Positions 33,893 through 42,800 of a stretch of DNA of 64,000 bases are shown here, in pieces; positions within the stretch are counted from its first letter, which is position 1, and the number at the start of each line of letters is the position of its first letter. Below the pieces are notes generated by a model. The model was not told where the DNA came from. It ran no database searches and worked only from the letters and a program-made list of their open reading frames with translations. The position numbers and the translations under genes are program-made. The stretch is from Ensifer sp. Root278 (lineage in GTDB: Bacteria; Pseudomonadota; Alphaproteobacteria; Rhizobiales; Rhizobiaceae). The stretch lies in the NCBI RefSeq assembly GCF_001429285.1, contig NZ_LMJJ01000001.1, positions 254,565 to 318,564 of the forward strand. Reading direction: 5' to 3'.

Positions 33893-35746
33893 TTAGCCGA
33901 AGCGCTGGGAGGTGAGCGCCTTTACGTAGCCCTCGCGCGCCTCGTTGACTTGCTTGCGGCCCGAGACTTCGGGCACTGCCACATCCCACCAGTGGCCGCC
34001 GGCCTCGGTGGTGATCAGCGGGTCGGTGTCGATGACGATGACGGTCGTGCGCGCCTCGCCCGCCGTCTCCTTGAGGGCCGCTTCGAGCTCGGAGATCGAG
34101 CCGACCTTGCGGGTGACGGCGCCCATCGCGGCAGCGTGGGCCGCGAAGTCGATCTGCGGCAGCTCGACGTGATGGGTGTCCTTCAAGAGATTGTTGAAGT
34201 TGGCGCCGCCGGTGCCCATCTGCAGCCGGTTGATGCAGCCGTAGCCGGCATTGTCGAGCAGCACGATGGTGAACTTGGCGCCGAGCATGATCGAGGAGGC
34301 GATCTCCGAGTTCAGCATCATATAGCTGCCGTCGCCGACCATGACGATGACATCGCTCTCGGGCTTGGCAAGCTTGACGCCGAGGCCGCCGGCGACCTCG
34401 TAGCCCATGGTCGAGAAGCCGTATTCCATGTGGTAGCCGCCAGGCTCTTCCGCCTGCCAGAGCTTATGCAACTCGCCCGGCAGACCGCCGGCGGCGCAGA
34501 CGAGGGTCGTGTTCTTGCCGCCGCGGGCGCGCTGGACGGCGCCGATCACCTGGGCATCGGAGGGAAGCGCCGCATTGGTCGTGGCGGTCGCCTTGTCGGC
34601 AGCCGTCAGCCATTCGGCCTTGCCGGCCTTGGCCTTGGCGGTCCAGCTCGGGTCGGCCTTGTAGCTGCCGAGACCGCCAGAGATCCGGTTGAGACCGGCG
34701 CGGGCGTCGGCAATCAGAGGCAGGCCGTTGTGCTTGCCGGCATCGAACGGCTGGACGTTGAGGCCGATGATCTTGAGGCCCTCATTCTTGAAGAGCGCCC
34801 AGGAACCGGTGGTGAAATCCTGCAACCGCGAACCGACGGCGAGAACCACATCGGCGTCCTCGGCGAGCGCGTTGGAGGCGGAAGTGCCGGTGACGCCGAC
34901 CGAGCCCATGTTAAGGGAATGCGAATGCGGCAGCGCCGACTTGCCGGCCTGCGTTTCGACGACGGGAATGCCGTGCCGTTCGGCAAAGTCGCCGAGCTCC
35001 TTGGTCGCTTCCGAATAGAGCACGCCGCCACCGGCGATGATGATCGGCTTCTTCGCTTGCTTCAGCGCTGCGATTGCCGTTGCCAGTTCGTCGAGATCGG
35101 GCTCGATGCGGCGCGGCACCCAGACCTTCTCGTCGAAGAAGTTTTCCGGATAGTCATAGGCTTCAGCCTGCACGTCCTGGCAGAGCGACAGCGTGACGGG
35201 GCCGCAATCAGCCGGATCGGTGAGAACCTGCATGGCGCGGCGGAGCGCCGGCACGATCTGTTCGGGCCGTGTGATGCGGTCGAAGTAACGCGACACCGGA
35301 CGGAAGCAGTCATTGGCCGAGATCGTGCCGTCGCCGAAGCTTTCCACCTGCTGCAGCACCGGATCGGGGCGGCGATTGGCGAAGACGTCGCCGGGCAGGA
35401 ACAGGACAGGCAGGCGGTTGACATGGGCGAGTGCCGCCGAGGTCACCATGTTGAGTGCGCCGGGGCCGATCGAGGTTGTGCAGGCCATGAAGCGGCGGCG
35501 GAAGCTCGCCTTGGCAAAGGCGATCGCTGCATTGGCCATGCCCTGTTCGTTCTGAGCGCGGTAGGTCGGCAGCGTGTCCTTGATTGCATGCAGCGCTTCG
35601 CCGACGCCGGCAACGTTGCCGTGGCCGAAGATGGCGAAGACGCCGCCGAAGATCGGTACCTTCTTGCCGTCGATCACGGTCATCTGGCGGGTCAGGAACC
35701 GCGCCACGGCCTGGGCCATGGTCAGGCGCACGGTCTTCTGGCTCAT
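33893..35746 (-). CDS. iolD: 3D-(3,5/4)-trihydroxycyclohexane-1,2-dione hydrolase
   Basis: TPP-dependent ring-opening enzyme of inositol catabolism, 617 residues, in the acetohydroxyacid-synthase-like family. Landmarks are RLTMAQAVARFLTRQM at the start, the TPP-type glutamate region NEQGMANAAIAFAKAS near 60, the GGG(V)LYS motif of the central domain, and MVGDGSYMMLNSEIASSIML near 440, the TPP/Mg motif. ATG 35746 is used because an upstream reading is not conserved. A 75-base gap separates it from iolC. Confidence 0.93.
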   Translation of the reverse strand: MSQKTVRLTMAQAVARFLTRQMTVIDGKKVPIFGGVFAIFGHGNVAGVGEALHAIKDTLPTYRAQNEQGMANAAIAFAKASFRRRFMACTTSIGPGALNMVTSAALAHVNRLPVLFLPGDVFANRRPDPVLQQVESFGDGTISANDCFRPVSRYFDRITRPEQIVPALRRAMQVLTDPADCGPVTLSLCQDVQAEAYDYPENFFDEKVWVPRRIEPDLDELATAIAALKQAKKPIIIAGGGVLYSEATKELGDFAERHGIPVVETQAGKSALPHSHSLNMGSVGVTGTSASNALAEDADVVLAVGSRLQDFTTGSWALFKNEGLKIIGLNVQPFDAGKHNGLPLIADARAGLNRISGGLGSYKADPSWTAKAKAGKAEWLTAADKATATTNAALPSDAQVIGAVQRARGGKNTTLVCAAGGLPGELHKLWQAEEPGGYHMEYGFSTMGYEVAGGLGVKLAKPESDVIVMVGDGSYMMLNSEIASSIMLGAKFTIVLLDNAGYGCINRLQMGTGGANFNNLLKDTHHVELPQIDFAAHAAAMGAVTRKVGSISELEAALKETAGEARTTVIVIDTDPLITTEAGGHWWDVAVPEVSGRKQVNEAREGYVKALTSQRFG

Positions 35747-35821
35747 TGTCTGTTTCCTCCTCGTGGCGGAATCGTCCCGTTCCACCCTGTCCGCAGCATT
35801 ATCGATGGTTATCCGTCGATC

Positions 35822-37759
35822 CTATGCCGCCTTTGTTTCACCCAGTTGCAGCCAGAGATCCACCAACGCCCCAAATTTTCCGGCCATGTCGGCGATCGCC
35901 TGCTCGTCTGTCATCGTACCGCCGAGCCAGGCCTTGCCGGCATCGGCGAAGATCGTGCGGCCGACGGCGAAGCCTTTGACCGTCTTCGAGGTGCGGGCGG
36001 CTGCAAAGCCATCCTTCAACTGCTCATAGGGCGCCTCGAGGCCCAGGAGCACCACGCCGCGGCAGAGCGGATCGCGGGCCTCGATCACGGCGTCGATCGC
36101 CGCCCAGGCGCCGCGGCTTGCCTGCGGCTCGAGCTTCCACCAGTCGGGCTTGAGGCCGGCGTCGTAGAGTTCGGTCAGCGCCCGCGGGATCGTCTGGTCG
36201 TCGAGCTTGCCATGCTTGCCGGCGATGATCTCGATCAGGATCTCGCGACCGACCTTGCGGGCCGCTTCGAAGGCCGAGCGGAGCTTCGCCACCTGCTGCG
36301 CCTTGAGGTCTGCGGGATCATCCGGGTGGTAGAAGGAGAGCACCTTGATGCAATGATCGACCGGCCAATCGATCAGGCGGCTGCCGAGGTCCTGGCTGAA
36401 TTCGAACTGCAGCGGCCGCGAGCCCGGGAGCTCGATCGGCTTGCCGATCCAGAAATCGTGGTGTGCGCCGGCGGCATAAAGCGCATCGCGGCCGTATTTA
36501 TCGTCGATCAGCATGCCGAAGCCGGAGCGACCGGCCGCGACCTGGGCGGCGGCCTTGACCGCCAGCACCTTGAAGGCGGGAATACGGGCAAGCAGAGCCT
36601 GGTCGCCGGCGGCCATATCTTCGAGCTGGCTGCGATGGTCGATCGCAAGCGCCATCAGAAGCGGAATGTCGCGGCGACGGGTGGTCGCCCAGTGAACGTG
36701 GTTGATCGCCTCGTCCTTGCGCAGCGCCCGTTCCTTGCTGCCGTTTTCCAGGAAGAACTGCAGCTCGGTCCAGGTCGGAATTTCAGGCGCACAAAGCAGC
36801 CGCGATACGGCAAAGGCGCCGCAAGCATTGGCCCAGGTGGCAGATGTTGCATGCGGTTCGTTCTTCAGCCAGCCGCGCAGGAAGCCGGACATGAAGGCGT
36901 CGCCGGCGCCGAGCACGTTGTAGACCTCGATCGGGAAGCCCTTGCCGACGATGCCGTCTTCGAGATTGTCGGAGATAGGGCCGTCATAGACGATGCAACC
37001 CATCGGTCCGCGCTTCAGAACGATCGTCGCCTTGGAAAGCGAGCGGATTGTCTTCAGCGCTTGCAAGAGGTCGCTTTCGCCGGACGCGATCAGCACTTCC
37101 TCTTCCGTGCCGACGATCAGGTCGCAATCGGCAAGAACGGTCTTCAGGTGCGCCGAAACCCGGTCGGAGGCGATGTAGCGGCTCTCGCCGGCATCATGGC
37201 CGGCAAGACCCCAGAGGTTCGGACGGTAGTCGATGTCGAAGACGATCTTGGCGCCGCTTTCCTTGGCAAGGCGCATGGCCTTGCGTTGGGCGGCGTCGGT
37301 GTTCGGCTTGGAGAAATGCGTGCCGGAGACGAGGATGGCGCGGGCCGAGCGGATGAAGTCTTCCGAAACGTCGTCTTCGCAGAGCGCGTTGTCGGCGCAG
37401 TTGTCGCGGTAGAAGAGCAGCGGGAAGGACTTGTCGTTTTCGACCGCGAGGATGGCGAGCGCCGTCAGCCGCTCCGGATCGGTGACGATGCCGCGCGTCT
37501 CGACGCCTTCACGGATGAGCTGCTCACGGATGAAGCGGCCCATCTGTTCGTCGCCGACGCGGGTCAGCAACGCCGACTTGAGGCCCAGGCGGGCCGTGCC
37601 GACCGAGATGTTGCACGGGCACCCGCCGACCGACTTGGCAAAGCTCGAAACGTCTTCAAGCCGCGTGCCGATCTGCTGGCCGTAGAGATCGACCGAGGCT
37701 CGGCCGATGGTGATCAGGTCGAGCGACTTTGCTCCCTGTGCCGAAACGTTCTGGCTCAC
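35822..37759 (-). CDS. iolC: 5-dehydro-2-deoxygluconokinase IolC fused to a DUF2090 (aldolase-like) domain
   Basis: Phosphorylates 2-deoxy-5-keto-gluconate in inositol breakdown. The 645 residues are two fused parts: an N-terminal PfkB sugar kinase (about 1-330; DLITIGRASVDLYGQQIG, GLKSALLTRVGDE, and the catalytic VLGAGDAFMSGFLRGW near 285) and a C-terminal DUF2090 domain (ALAIDHRSQLEDMA onward, with VLSFYHPDD and WWKLEP), thought to be an aldolase-like fold. The fusion is the usual form in rhizobia. The start is GTG at 37759 with GGAGGA four bases upstream. First gene of the iolCDEB unit. Confidence 0.92.
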   Translation of the reverse strand: MSQNVSAQGAKSLDLITIGRASVDLYGQQIGTRLEDVSSFAKSVGGCPCNISVGTARLGLKSALLTRVGDEQMGRFIREQLIREGVETRGIVTDPERLTALAILAVENDKSFPLLFYRDNCADNALCEDDVSEDFIRSARAILVSGTHFSKPNTDAAQRKAMRLAKESGAKIVFDIDYRPNLWGLAGHDAGESRYIASDRVSAHLKTVLADCDLIVGTEEEVLIASGESDLLQALKTIRSLSKATIVLKRGPMGCIVYDGPISDNLEDGIVGKGFPIEVYNVLGAGDAFMSGFLRGWLKNEPHATSATWANACGAFAVSRLLCAPEIPTWTELQFFLENGSKERALRKDEAINHVHWATTRRRDIPLLMALAIDHRSQLEDMAAGDQALLARIPAFKVLAVKAAAQVAAGRSGFGMLIDDKYGRDALYAAGAHHDFWIGKPIELPGSRPLQFEFSQDLGSRLIDWPVDHCIKVLSFYHPDDPADLKAQQVAKLRSAFEAARKVGREILIEIIAGKHGKLDDQTIPRALTELYDAGLKPDWWKLEPQASRGAWAAIDAVIEARDPLCRGVVLLGLEAPYEQLKDGFAAARTSKTVKGFAVGRTIFADAGKAWLGGTMTDEQAIADMAGKFGALVDLWLQLGETKAA

Positions 37760-37821
37760 TGCTTCCTCCCCGCGGACACCTTGGCGGGCCCGACCATTTT
37801 CGTACTGTGGGTGATGGCGGT

Positions 37822-37867
37822 ATGAAACATAAATTCCGACGTTTCGTCAATATGGAATTTTCATTCT
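37822..37867 (-). promoter_or_regulatory. iolC promoter with IolR operator
   Basis: Read leftward: operator AGAATGAAAATTCCAT (37852-37867; GGAA-N6-TTC core on the plus strand), then TTGACG (37845-37850) as -35, 17 bases, then TTTCAT (37822-37827) as -10. The same operator-to-promoter block precedes iolY. The published S. meliloti IolR motif GGAA-N6-TTCC agrees except at its last base. The operator ends just above the -35. Confidence 0.75.
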
Positions 37868-37883
37868 ATCTGTTCCGTTTGAC

Positions 37884-38738
37884 CTAGCCACCTTCGGCAA
37901 GGCGCTGACGCTTCTCGGCGATGGCGACGGTCAGCGCCATGGCGAAGGCCATGCTGGCGGAGAGCGAACGGAACCCGGCATGGTCGGCCTCGACCAGTTC
38001 GAACCAGACCTTCGAGGATTCCGCGAGCGGCGAGAAGGCCGAATCCGTCAGCGACACGACCGGCACCTTGCGTTCCGCGAGAAGCCTCGCCTGGGCGGCG
38101 CTTTCGGAGGCATAGGGTGAGAAACTGACGGCAAAGGCCGCATCGTTCTTCGTCGCCATGGCCAGCACATCCTCGTCGATGCCGGCGGCCGTGCCGACGA
38201 GCTGGTACTTCACCTTCAGCTTGCCAAAGGCATAGGCCATGTAGCTGGAGATCGGGTAGGAGCGGCGCTTGGCGATCAGGTAGATCGTGTCAGCTTTGGC
38301 CAAAATGTCGACGGCCCGCTCGAAGGCTCCCGGATCGACCGAAGAGGCGATGTTGTCGAGCGAGCGGTGGGCGGCGGCGACGAAGCCGTTGAAGATCGAG
38401 CCGCTTTCGAGCCTGCTATGGTCGTTGTTGCTCAGCGCCTTCAGCCGATCCTCGTAGCCGGGCGTGCGCTCGCGCAGCCGCGCGCGAAAGATCTGCTGCA
38501 GGCTGGAGAAGCCCTCGAAGCCGAAATGCTGAGCGAAGCGCACCAGCGTCGACGGCTGCACTTCGGCGGAGGTGGCGATGCTCGCCGCCGTGCCGAAGGC
38601 GATTTCGTCAGGATTGTCGAGCGAATAGGCGGCGACCTGGCGCAGCCGTTTCGGTAGCTGCGCCTTGCGTTCCAGAATGGCGGCCTTCAGCGCCTCGAAA
38701 TCCTGCGGGACCTCCGTCGTCGTTTCCGGCATGGCCAT
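37884..38738 (-). CDS. iolR: RpiR-family repressor of inositol catabolism IolR
   Basis: Regulator of 284 residues. The N-terminal RpiR helix-turn-helix (RLRQVAAYSLDNPDEIAFGTAASIATSAEVQPSTLVRFAQHFGFEGFSSLQ, about 35-85) is followed by a C-terminal SIS sugar-phosphate-binding domain (ADTIYLIAKRRSYPISSYMAYAF, about 140-265). In rhizobia this protein represses the iol genes until an inositol intermediate binds. Candidate operators lie ahead of iolC, iolY and iolR itself. A second in-frame ATG at 38732 is possible. Confidence 0.9.
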   Translation of the reverse strand: MAMPETTTEVPQDFEALKAAILERKAQLPKRLRQVAAYSLDNPDEIAFGTAASIATSAEVQPSTLVRFAQHFGFEGFSSLQQIFRARLRERTPGYEDRLKALSNNDHSRLESGSIFNGFVAAAHRSLDNIASSVDPGAFERAVDILAKADTIYLIAKRRSYPISSYMAYAFGKLKVKYQLVGTAAGIDEDVLAMATKNDAAFAVSFSPYASESAAQARLLAERKVPVVSLTDSAFSPLAESSKVWFELVEADHAGFRSLSASMAFAMALTVAIAEKRQRLAEGG

Positions 38739-38808
38739 GTCTTATTCGTCTCCTCGGTCTTCGGTGTCGTTTGCATCCTCACTCTAATCGATTAGCCGGG
38801 AACGGCAT

Positions 38809-38824
38809 AGAACAGACGTTCCAT
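38809..38824. promoter_or_regulatory. IolR operator upstream of iolR
   Basis: AGAACAGACGTTCCAT contains GGAA-N6-TTC on the minus strand and is about 70 bases before iolR. It suggests autoregulation; it also lies beside the iolY stop (38828). Confidence 0.6.
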
Positions 38825-38827
38825 TTT

Positions 38828-39955
38828 CTAGATATGCACCCATTCATTGGTCCTGGCAGACTGATAGGTCGCCGACAGCACCTTCTGTACCTCAAAGCCT
38901 TCGCGGAAATCGGTCGAGGGTGATTTGCCCCCGGCGATGGCGTCGAGGAATTCCTTGACCTCGATCGCCTTCAGGTCGTTGAAGCCGATCTGGTGGCCGG
39001 GAGCCACGCAGAAGGCGCCATAGGGCGGATGCTCCGGTCCCGCCCAGATGGTGCGGAAGCCGCGGGTGCGGATGTCGTCGCCGGTCTTGTAGAGGCGGAT
39101 TTCGTTCAGCCGCTCCTGGGTGAAGACGATGCTGCCCTTGGAGCCGTAGATTTCGAAATCGTGCTGCATCTTGCGCCCCGTTGCGATCCAGCTGGCCTCG
39201 AAGCTGCCGGTGGCGCCGTTCTCGAACCGCACGAAGGCGCGCGTGATGTCGTCGACCTCGACGGCGCGTGTTTCGCTGGAGCCGGCGGCAACGGGGCGTT
39301 CCGGAATCTGGATGATGGTTTCGGCCAACACCGCTTTGATCGGGCCGACGAGGTGGCGCATGGAGGCGATGATGTGGCTGCCGATATCGGCAAGCGCGCC
39401 GCCGCCGCTGGCCGGGTTCAGGCGCCAGCCCCACGGCACGTTGGCATCGGCCATGAAATCTTCCGCATGGATGCCGCGCATCGAGCGGATCTCGCCGATC
39501 TCGCCGCTTTCGATGATGTCTTTGGCAAGGAAGATCAGCGGGTTCTTGAGATAGTTGAAGCCAACCTGGGTGACGACGCCGGCCTTCTCGGCGGCCTCGA
39601 CCATCTCGCTGCATTCGGCGACGGTCGGCGCCAGCGGCTTTTCGCAATAGACATGCTTGCCATGGGCGATTGCCGCCAGCGCCATTTCCTTGTGCAGGAG
39701 GTTCGGCGTGGTGATGTCGATGATGTCGATATCCGGATCGGTCAAAAGTTCGCGCCAGTCGGCAGTCGCCTTGCGGAAGCCGAGTTGGCCGCGAGCCCGT
39801 TCAGCGCTCTCGGTGGTCACGTCGGCGACCGAAACGAGATCGAGCTCGAAGGGCAGGTCGAAGACCCGCGCGGCAATGGTGAAGCCGAGCGCATGGGCCT
39901 TGCCCATGAAGCCCGTGCCGATCAGGCCGATCCCGAGTTTGCGCTTGCTGGCCAT
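38828..39955 (-). CDS. iolY: Inositol-type dehydrogenase, Gfo/Idh/MocA family (IolY-like)
   Basis: Oxidoreductase of 375 residues. The N-terminal Rossmann NAD(P) site is GIGLIGTGFMGKAHALGF, the family EKP appears as YCEKPLAPTVAE near 95, and the C-terminal half carries the dimerising beta-sheet region. Gene order with iolR and iolCDEB and the shared IolR operator point to the rhizobial IolY, reported to oxidise scyllo-inositol. ATG 39955 is preferred because conserved sequence begins MASKRKLG. Another inositol isomer as substrate cannot be excluded. The main myo-inositol dehydrogenase and iolA are not in the window. Confidence 0.8.
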   Translation of the reverse strand: MASKRKLGIGLIGTGFMGKAHALGFTIAARVFDLPFELDLVSVADVTTESAERARGQLGFRKATADWRELLTDPDIDIIDITTPNLLHKEMALAAIAHGKHVYCEKPLAPTVAECSEMVEAAEKAGVVTQVGFNYLKNPLIFLAKDIIESGEIGEIRSMRGIHAEDFMADANVPWGWRLNPASGGGALADIGSHIIASMRHLVGPIKAVLAETIIQIPERPVAAGSSETRAVEVDDITRAFVRFENGATGSFEASWIATGRKMQHDFEIYGSKGSIVFTQERLNEIRLYKTGDDIRTRGFRTIWAGPEHPPYGAFCVAPGHQIGFNDLKAIEVKEFLDAIAGGKSPSTDFREGFEVQKVLSATYQSARTNEWVHI

Positions 39956-39996
39956 GTTGAAGTCCTCCCGGTCGGCGCCGCTGCAATCGGTCCAAA

Positions 39997-40041
39997 ATGA
40001 AATGAATTGTGCAAGTTTTGTCAATATGGAATATTTATTCG
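39997..40041 (-). promoter_or_regulatory. iolY promoter with IolR operator
   Basis: Read leftward: operator CGAATAAATATTCCAT (40026-40041), then TTGACA (40019-40024), 16 bases, and TTTCAT (39997-40002). It shares an 18-base block (GTTTYGTCAATATGGAAT on the plus strand) with the iolC promoter. Confidence 0.7.
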
Positions 40042-40227
40042 AAATGCGACGGTAATAGGGGAACGGTGTCCATCGAAACGGCCAAATCTGTGCGTTCCGG
40101 CCAGGCTCATCTTGACCAAGGGGGAATGTGTTAACGCATTTTTACCATGTTCCGTTGGAACATCGCACTTCGTCATGGTTAACGAATCGCTCCGGAGTCT
40201 ACGGGGCGGAGCTGGAGTGAAATCAGC

Positions 40228-41034
40228 ATGTGCCGCTGGGCAGCCTATCGCGGGGACCCGCTCTATCTCGAGGAACTGGTAACCTCTCCCGCGCACTCGC
40301 TGATCGAACAGTCCCATTGCGCGACGCGGGCGAAGACGGCCACCAATGGCGACGGCTTCGGCATCGCCTGGTATGGCGATCACCCGGAGCCGGGGCGCTA
40401 CCGCGATATCCTGCCCGCCTGGTCGGACTGCAATCTCAAGAGCATTGCCCGCCAGATCCGCTCGCCGCTCTTTCTTGCCCATGTGCGCGCCGCGACCGGC
40501 GGTGGCACAAGGCGCGACAACTGTCATCCTTTCGTCTTCGGCCGCTGGTCGTTCATGCACAACGGCCAGATCGGCGACTTCGAGCATCTGCGCCGGCCGA
40601 TGGAGAGCATGCTCGACAACGATCTCTATTCGGCGCGCACCGGCACGACCGATTCCGAGCTTCTGTTCCTGCTTGCCATGCAGTTCGGGCTCGACCGCGA
40701 TCCGCTCGGCGCGATCGCCGAGGCACTCGCCTTCGTCGAGCAGCTTGCCGAACATCTCGAACGCCAGGTGCTGGTCCGCTTCACCGCCGCCTTCTCCGAC
40801 GGCCAGGATCTCTACGCCGTGCGCTATGCCTCCGACTGGAAGGCGCCGACGCTCTACGCGGCACCCATGGGCCCGAGCGGCGGCTATTGCCTCGTTTCCG
40901 AGCCGCTCAACGACGACGATAGCGCCTGGGTGGAAATCCCGGACGGCACGGCGGTCATTGTCGGTGAGAATGGTGTCGATGTCCGGCTGTTCTCGACGCA
41001 GGGGACGCCGGTGAAGACACGTCAGATGGCTTGA
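40228..41034 (+). CDS. Class II glutamine amidotransferase (YafJ-like)
   Basis: Stand-alone Ntn-type glutaminase of 268 residues. Cys2 (MCRWAAYRG) is the N-terminal nucleophile after Met removal. Other family features are FGIAWYGD near 49, the conserved HVRAATGG and NCHPFVFGRWSFMHNGQIGDF near 90-115, and TDSELLFLLAM near 140. No synthetase domain is attached, so the ammonia acceptor is unknown. It lies divergently from iolY with a 270-base gap, and a REPIN-like element follows. Confidence 0.85.
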   Translation: MCRWAAYRGDPLYLEELVTSPAHSLIEQSHCATRAKTATNGDGFGIAWYGDHPEPGRYRDILPAWSDCNLKSIARQIRSPLFLAHVRAATGGGTRRDNCHPFVFGRWSFMHNGQIGDFEHLRRPMESMLDNDLYSARTGTTDSELLFLLAMQFGLDRDPLGAIAEALAFVEQLAEHLERQVLVRFTAAFSDGQDLYAVRYASDWKAPTLYAAPMGPSGGYCLVSEPLNDDDSAWVEIPDGTAVIVGENGVDVRLFSTQGTPVKTRQMA

Positions 41035-41065
41035 GGCGCAGTATCTTGATGGTCGATGGCAGGTG

Positions 41066-41219
41066 GCCCCTCATCCGGCTGCCGCCACCTTTTCCCCGCA
41101 GGCGGGGAGAAGGGACATGCCGCACTCTCCCGAATCTATCTGCTTGCTGCGAACGCTTCGTTCACTCAGGGCACGTCCCCCCTCGCCCCGCTTGCGGGGA
41201 GAGGGCTAGGGTGAGGGGC
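41066..41219. repeat. REPIN-like element between the glutamine amidotransferase gene and coaBC
   Basis: A 154-bp element with perfect 8-bp ends GCCCCTCA/TGAGGGGC and palindromes at 41088-41113 and 41180-41205. It shares flanks with the copies at 32545 and 33714. It sits between converging genes. Confidence 0.85.
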
Positions 41220-41234
41220 ATCGGTAATTCGGAG

Positions 41235-42455
41235 CTAGCCCTTGTCGATCCGCGCCAGTTGCTCGGCAATCATCACGGCCAGCTTTTCCGCAACCGCGTC
41301 CTTGTCCATCTCCGGCCAGTCGTCGTTGCCGGCAGGGGAGATCAGCTTCACCTTGTTGCGGTCGCCGCCCATGATGCCGGTTGCCGGCGAAACGTCGTTG
41401 GCGAGGATGAAGTCGGCGCCCTTGCGCTCGAGCTTGGCGCGGCCGTTGTCGGCGACGTTTTCGGTCTCGGCGGCAAAGCCGATCACGAGCTTCGGCCGCT
41501 TGGTATGATGGCCGACCGTCTTCAGGATATCGGGGTTTTCGGCAAGCTGCAGCGGCGGCGGGGCCTCGCCCGGCTTCTTCTTGATCTTGTTGCCGGCAGC
41601 GCTGGCTACCCGCCAGTCGGCAACGGCGGCAACCATCACGGCGACATCGGCGGGCAGGGCGGTTAGCACCGCGTCGCGCATTTCCTCGGCCCGCTCCACG
41701 TGCACGACCTTGACGCCGGCGGGATCCGGGATCGTCACCGGGCCGGAGACGAGTGTGACATTAGCGCCGAGCTTTGCCAGCGCGGCGGCGATCGCGTGGC
41801 CTTGCTTGCCGGAGGAACGGTTGGCGATGTAACGCACTGGGTCGATCGGCTCATGCGTCGGCCCTGAGGTTACGATCACGCTGCGCCCGGCAAGCGGCTT
41901 CGCGGCGCCGCCGAGAAGATCCTCGACGGCGGCCACGATCGAAAGCTGCTCGCTCATGCGGCCTTCCCCGGCCTCGCCGCTTTCCGCCATCTCGCCGGCT
42001 TCGGGGCCAATGAAGCGGATGCCGTCTTTGGCGAGCGTCGCCCGGTTGCGGCGCGTTGCCGGATGCGCCCACATCTTCGGGTTCATCGCGGGAGCGATCA
42101 GCACCGGCCGGTCGGTCGCGAGCAGGATGGTGGAGGCGAGGTCGTCCGCATGGCCGTTCGCCATCTTGGCCATCAGGTCGGCGGTCGCCGGCGCAACGAC
42201 GATCAGGTCGCACTCGCGCGCCAGTCGGATATGGCCGACATCCTGCTCGTCCTCGCGCGAAAAGAGATCGATATAGACGTGCGAGGCGGACAGCGCGCCG
42301 ACGGCAAGCGGGGTCACGAACTGCTGCGCGCCGGCCGTCATCACCGGCCGCACGCTCGCCCCGCGTTCCCGCAAACGTCGGATGAGATCGAGGCTCTTAT
42401 AGGCCGCGATGCCGCCGGAGATGATCAGGAGAATACGCTTGCCCGACAGTGTCAT
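41235..42455 (-). CDS. coaBC: Bifunctional phosphopantothenoylcysteine decarboxylase/synthetase
   Basis: Two consecutive coenzyme A biosynthesis steps in 406 residues. The N-terminal CoaC flavoprotein domain opens KRILLIISGGIAAYKSLDLIRRLRERG and has the catalytic-loop PAMNPKMWAHPATRRN near 125. The C-terminal CoaB domain has VIVTSGPTHEPIDPVRYIANRSSGKQGHAIA near 197 and the late KRPKLVIGFAAETEN. ATG 42455 follows the GC-rich leader and matches the family; a longer reading upstream is not conserved. Confidence 0.93.
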   Translation of the reverse strand: MTLSGKRILLIISGGIAAYKSLDLIRRLRERGASVRPVMTAGAQQFVTPLAVGALSASHVYIDLFSREDEQDVGHIRLARECDLIVVAPATADLMAKMANGHADDLASTILLATDRPVLIAPAMNPKMWAHPATRRNRATLAKDGIRFIGPEAGEMAESGEAGEGRMSEQLSIVAAVEDLLGGAAKPLAGRSVIVTSGPTHEPIDPVRYIANRSSGKQGHAIAAALAKLGANVTLVSGPVTIPDPAGVKVVHVERAEEMRDAVLTALPADVAVMVAAVADWRVASAAGNKIKKKPGEAPPPLQLAENPDILKTVGHHTKRPKLVIGFAAETENVADNGRAKLERKGADFILANDVSPATGIMGGDRNKVKLISPAGNDDWPEMDKDAVAEKLAVMIAEQLARIDKG

Positions 42456-42800
42456 TTGCACCCGGCCTTTCGGCCGTCCTCTTGCCCGGCATGGGCTGCC
42501 GGGTTCTACGCGATACCAGAATATTCCAGCGGCTGGCCTCACCAGCGCCTTCGAGATCGAACCTACTTGAGCGATCCGCTGCGCGCAACGTGTCCCACCG
42601 GAGGAGGTAGCCTGCGCTGACATCCGTGCGATATGGCGTTTCGCTATGCTGGCCCCCCGGGCATCACCACCGGTTGTTCCCGCCCGTAGCGCGCAATGGA
42701 ACAAAAGCCGTGCCGCCCGCGTCAACATGCTCCGGGCCTGTTGCCGAAGCCAGGGAATGCGATTAATCCGCTTTCAATCCGCGCAGGGTAAGCTCTTCTC
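42456..42800. other. Intergenic region between coaBC and the GGDEF gene
   Basis: A 345-base gap between divergent genes; it should hold both promoters. I saw no convincing coding sequence, RNA gene or repeat. A CGGCCTTTCGGCCG hairpin lies at 42469-42478 surroundings near coaBC. Confidence 0.4.

Noticed and set aside
33833-37825. A 1330-residue open frame on the plus strand opposite iolC and iolD
   Set aside because: It mirrors two well supported enzymes on the other strand and has low-complexity Arg/Ala/Asp-rich sequence with no family features; long antisense frames are common in high-GC genes.
32545-41219. A composite transposon or genomic island bounded by REPIN-like elements around the iol genes
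   Set aside because: The elements are small non-coding palindromes, no transposase lies inside, and the genes are core rhizobial chromosome content in the usual order.
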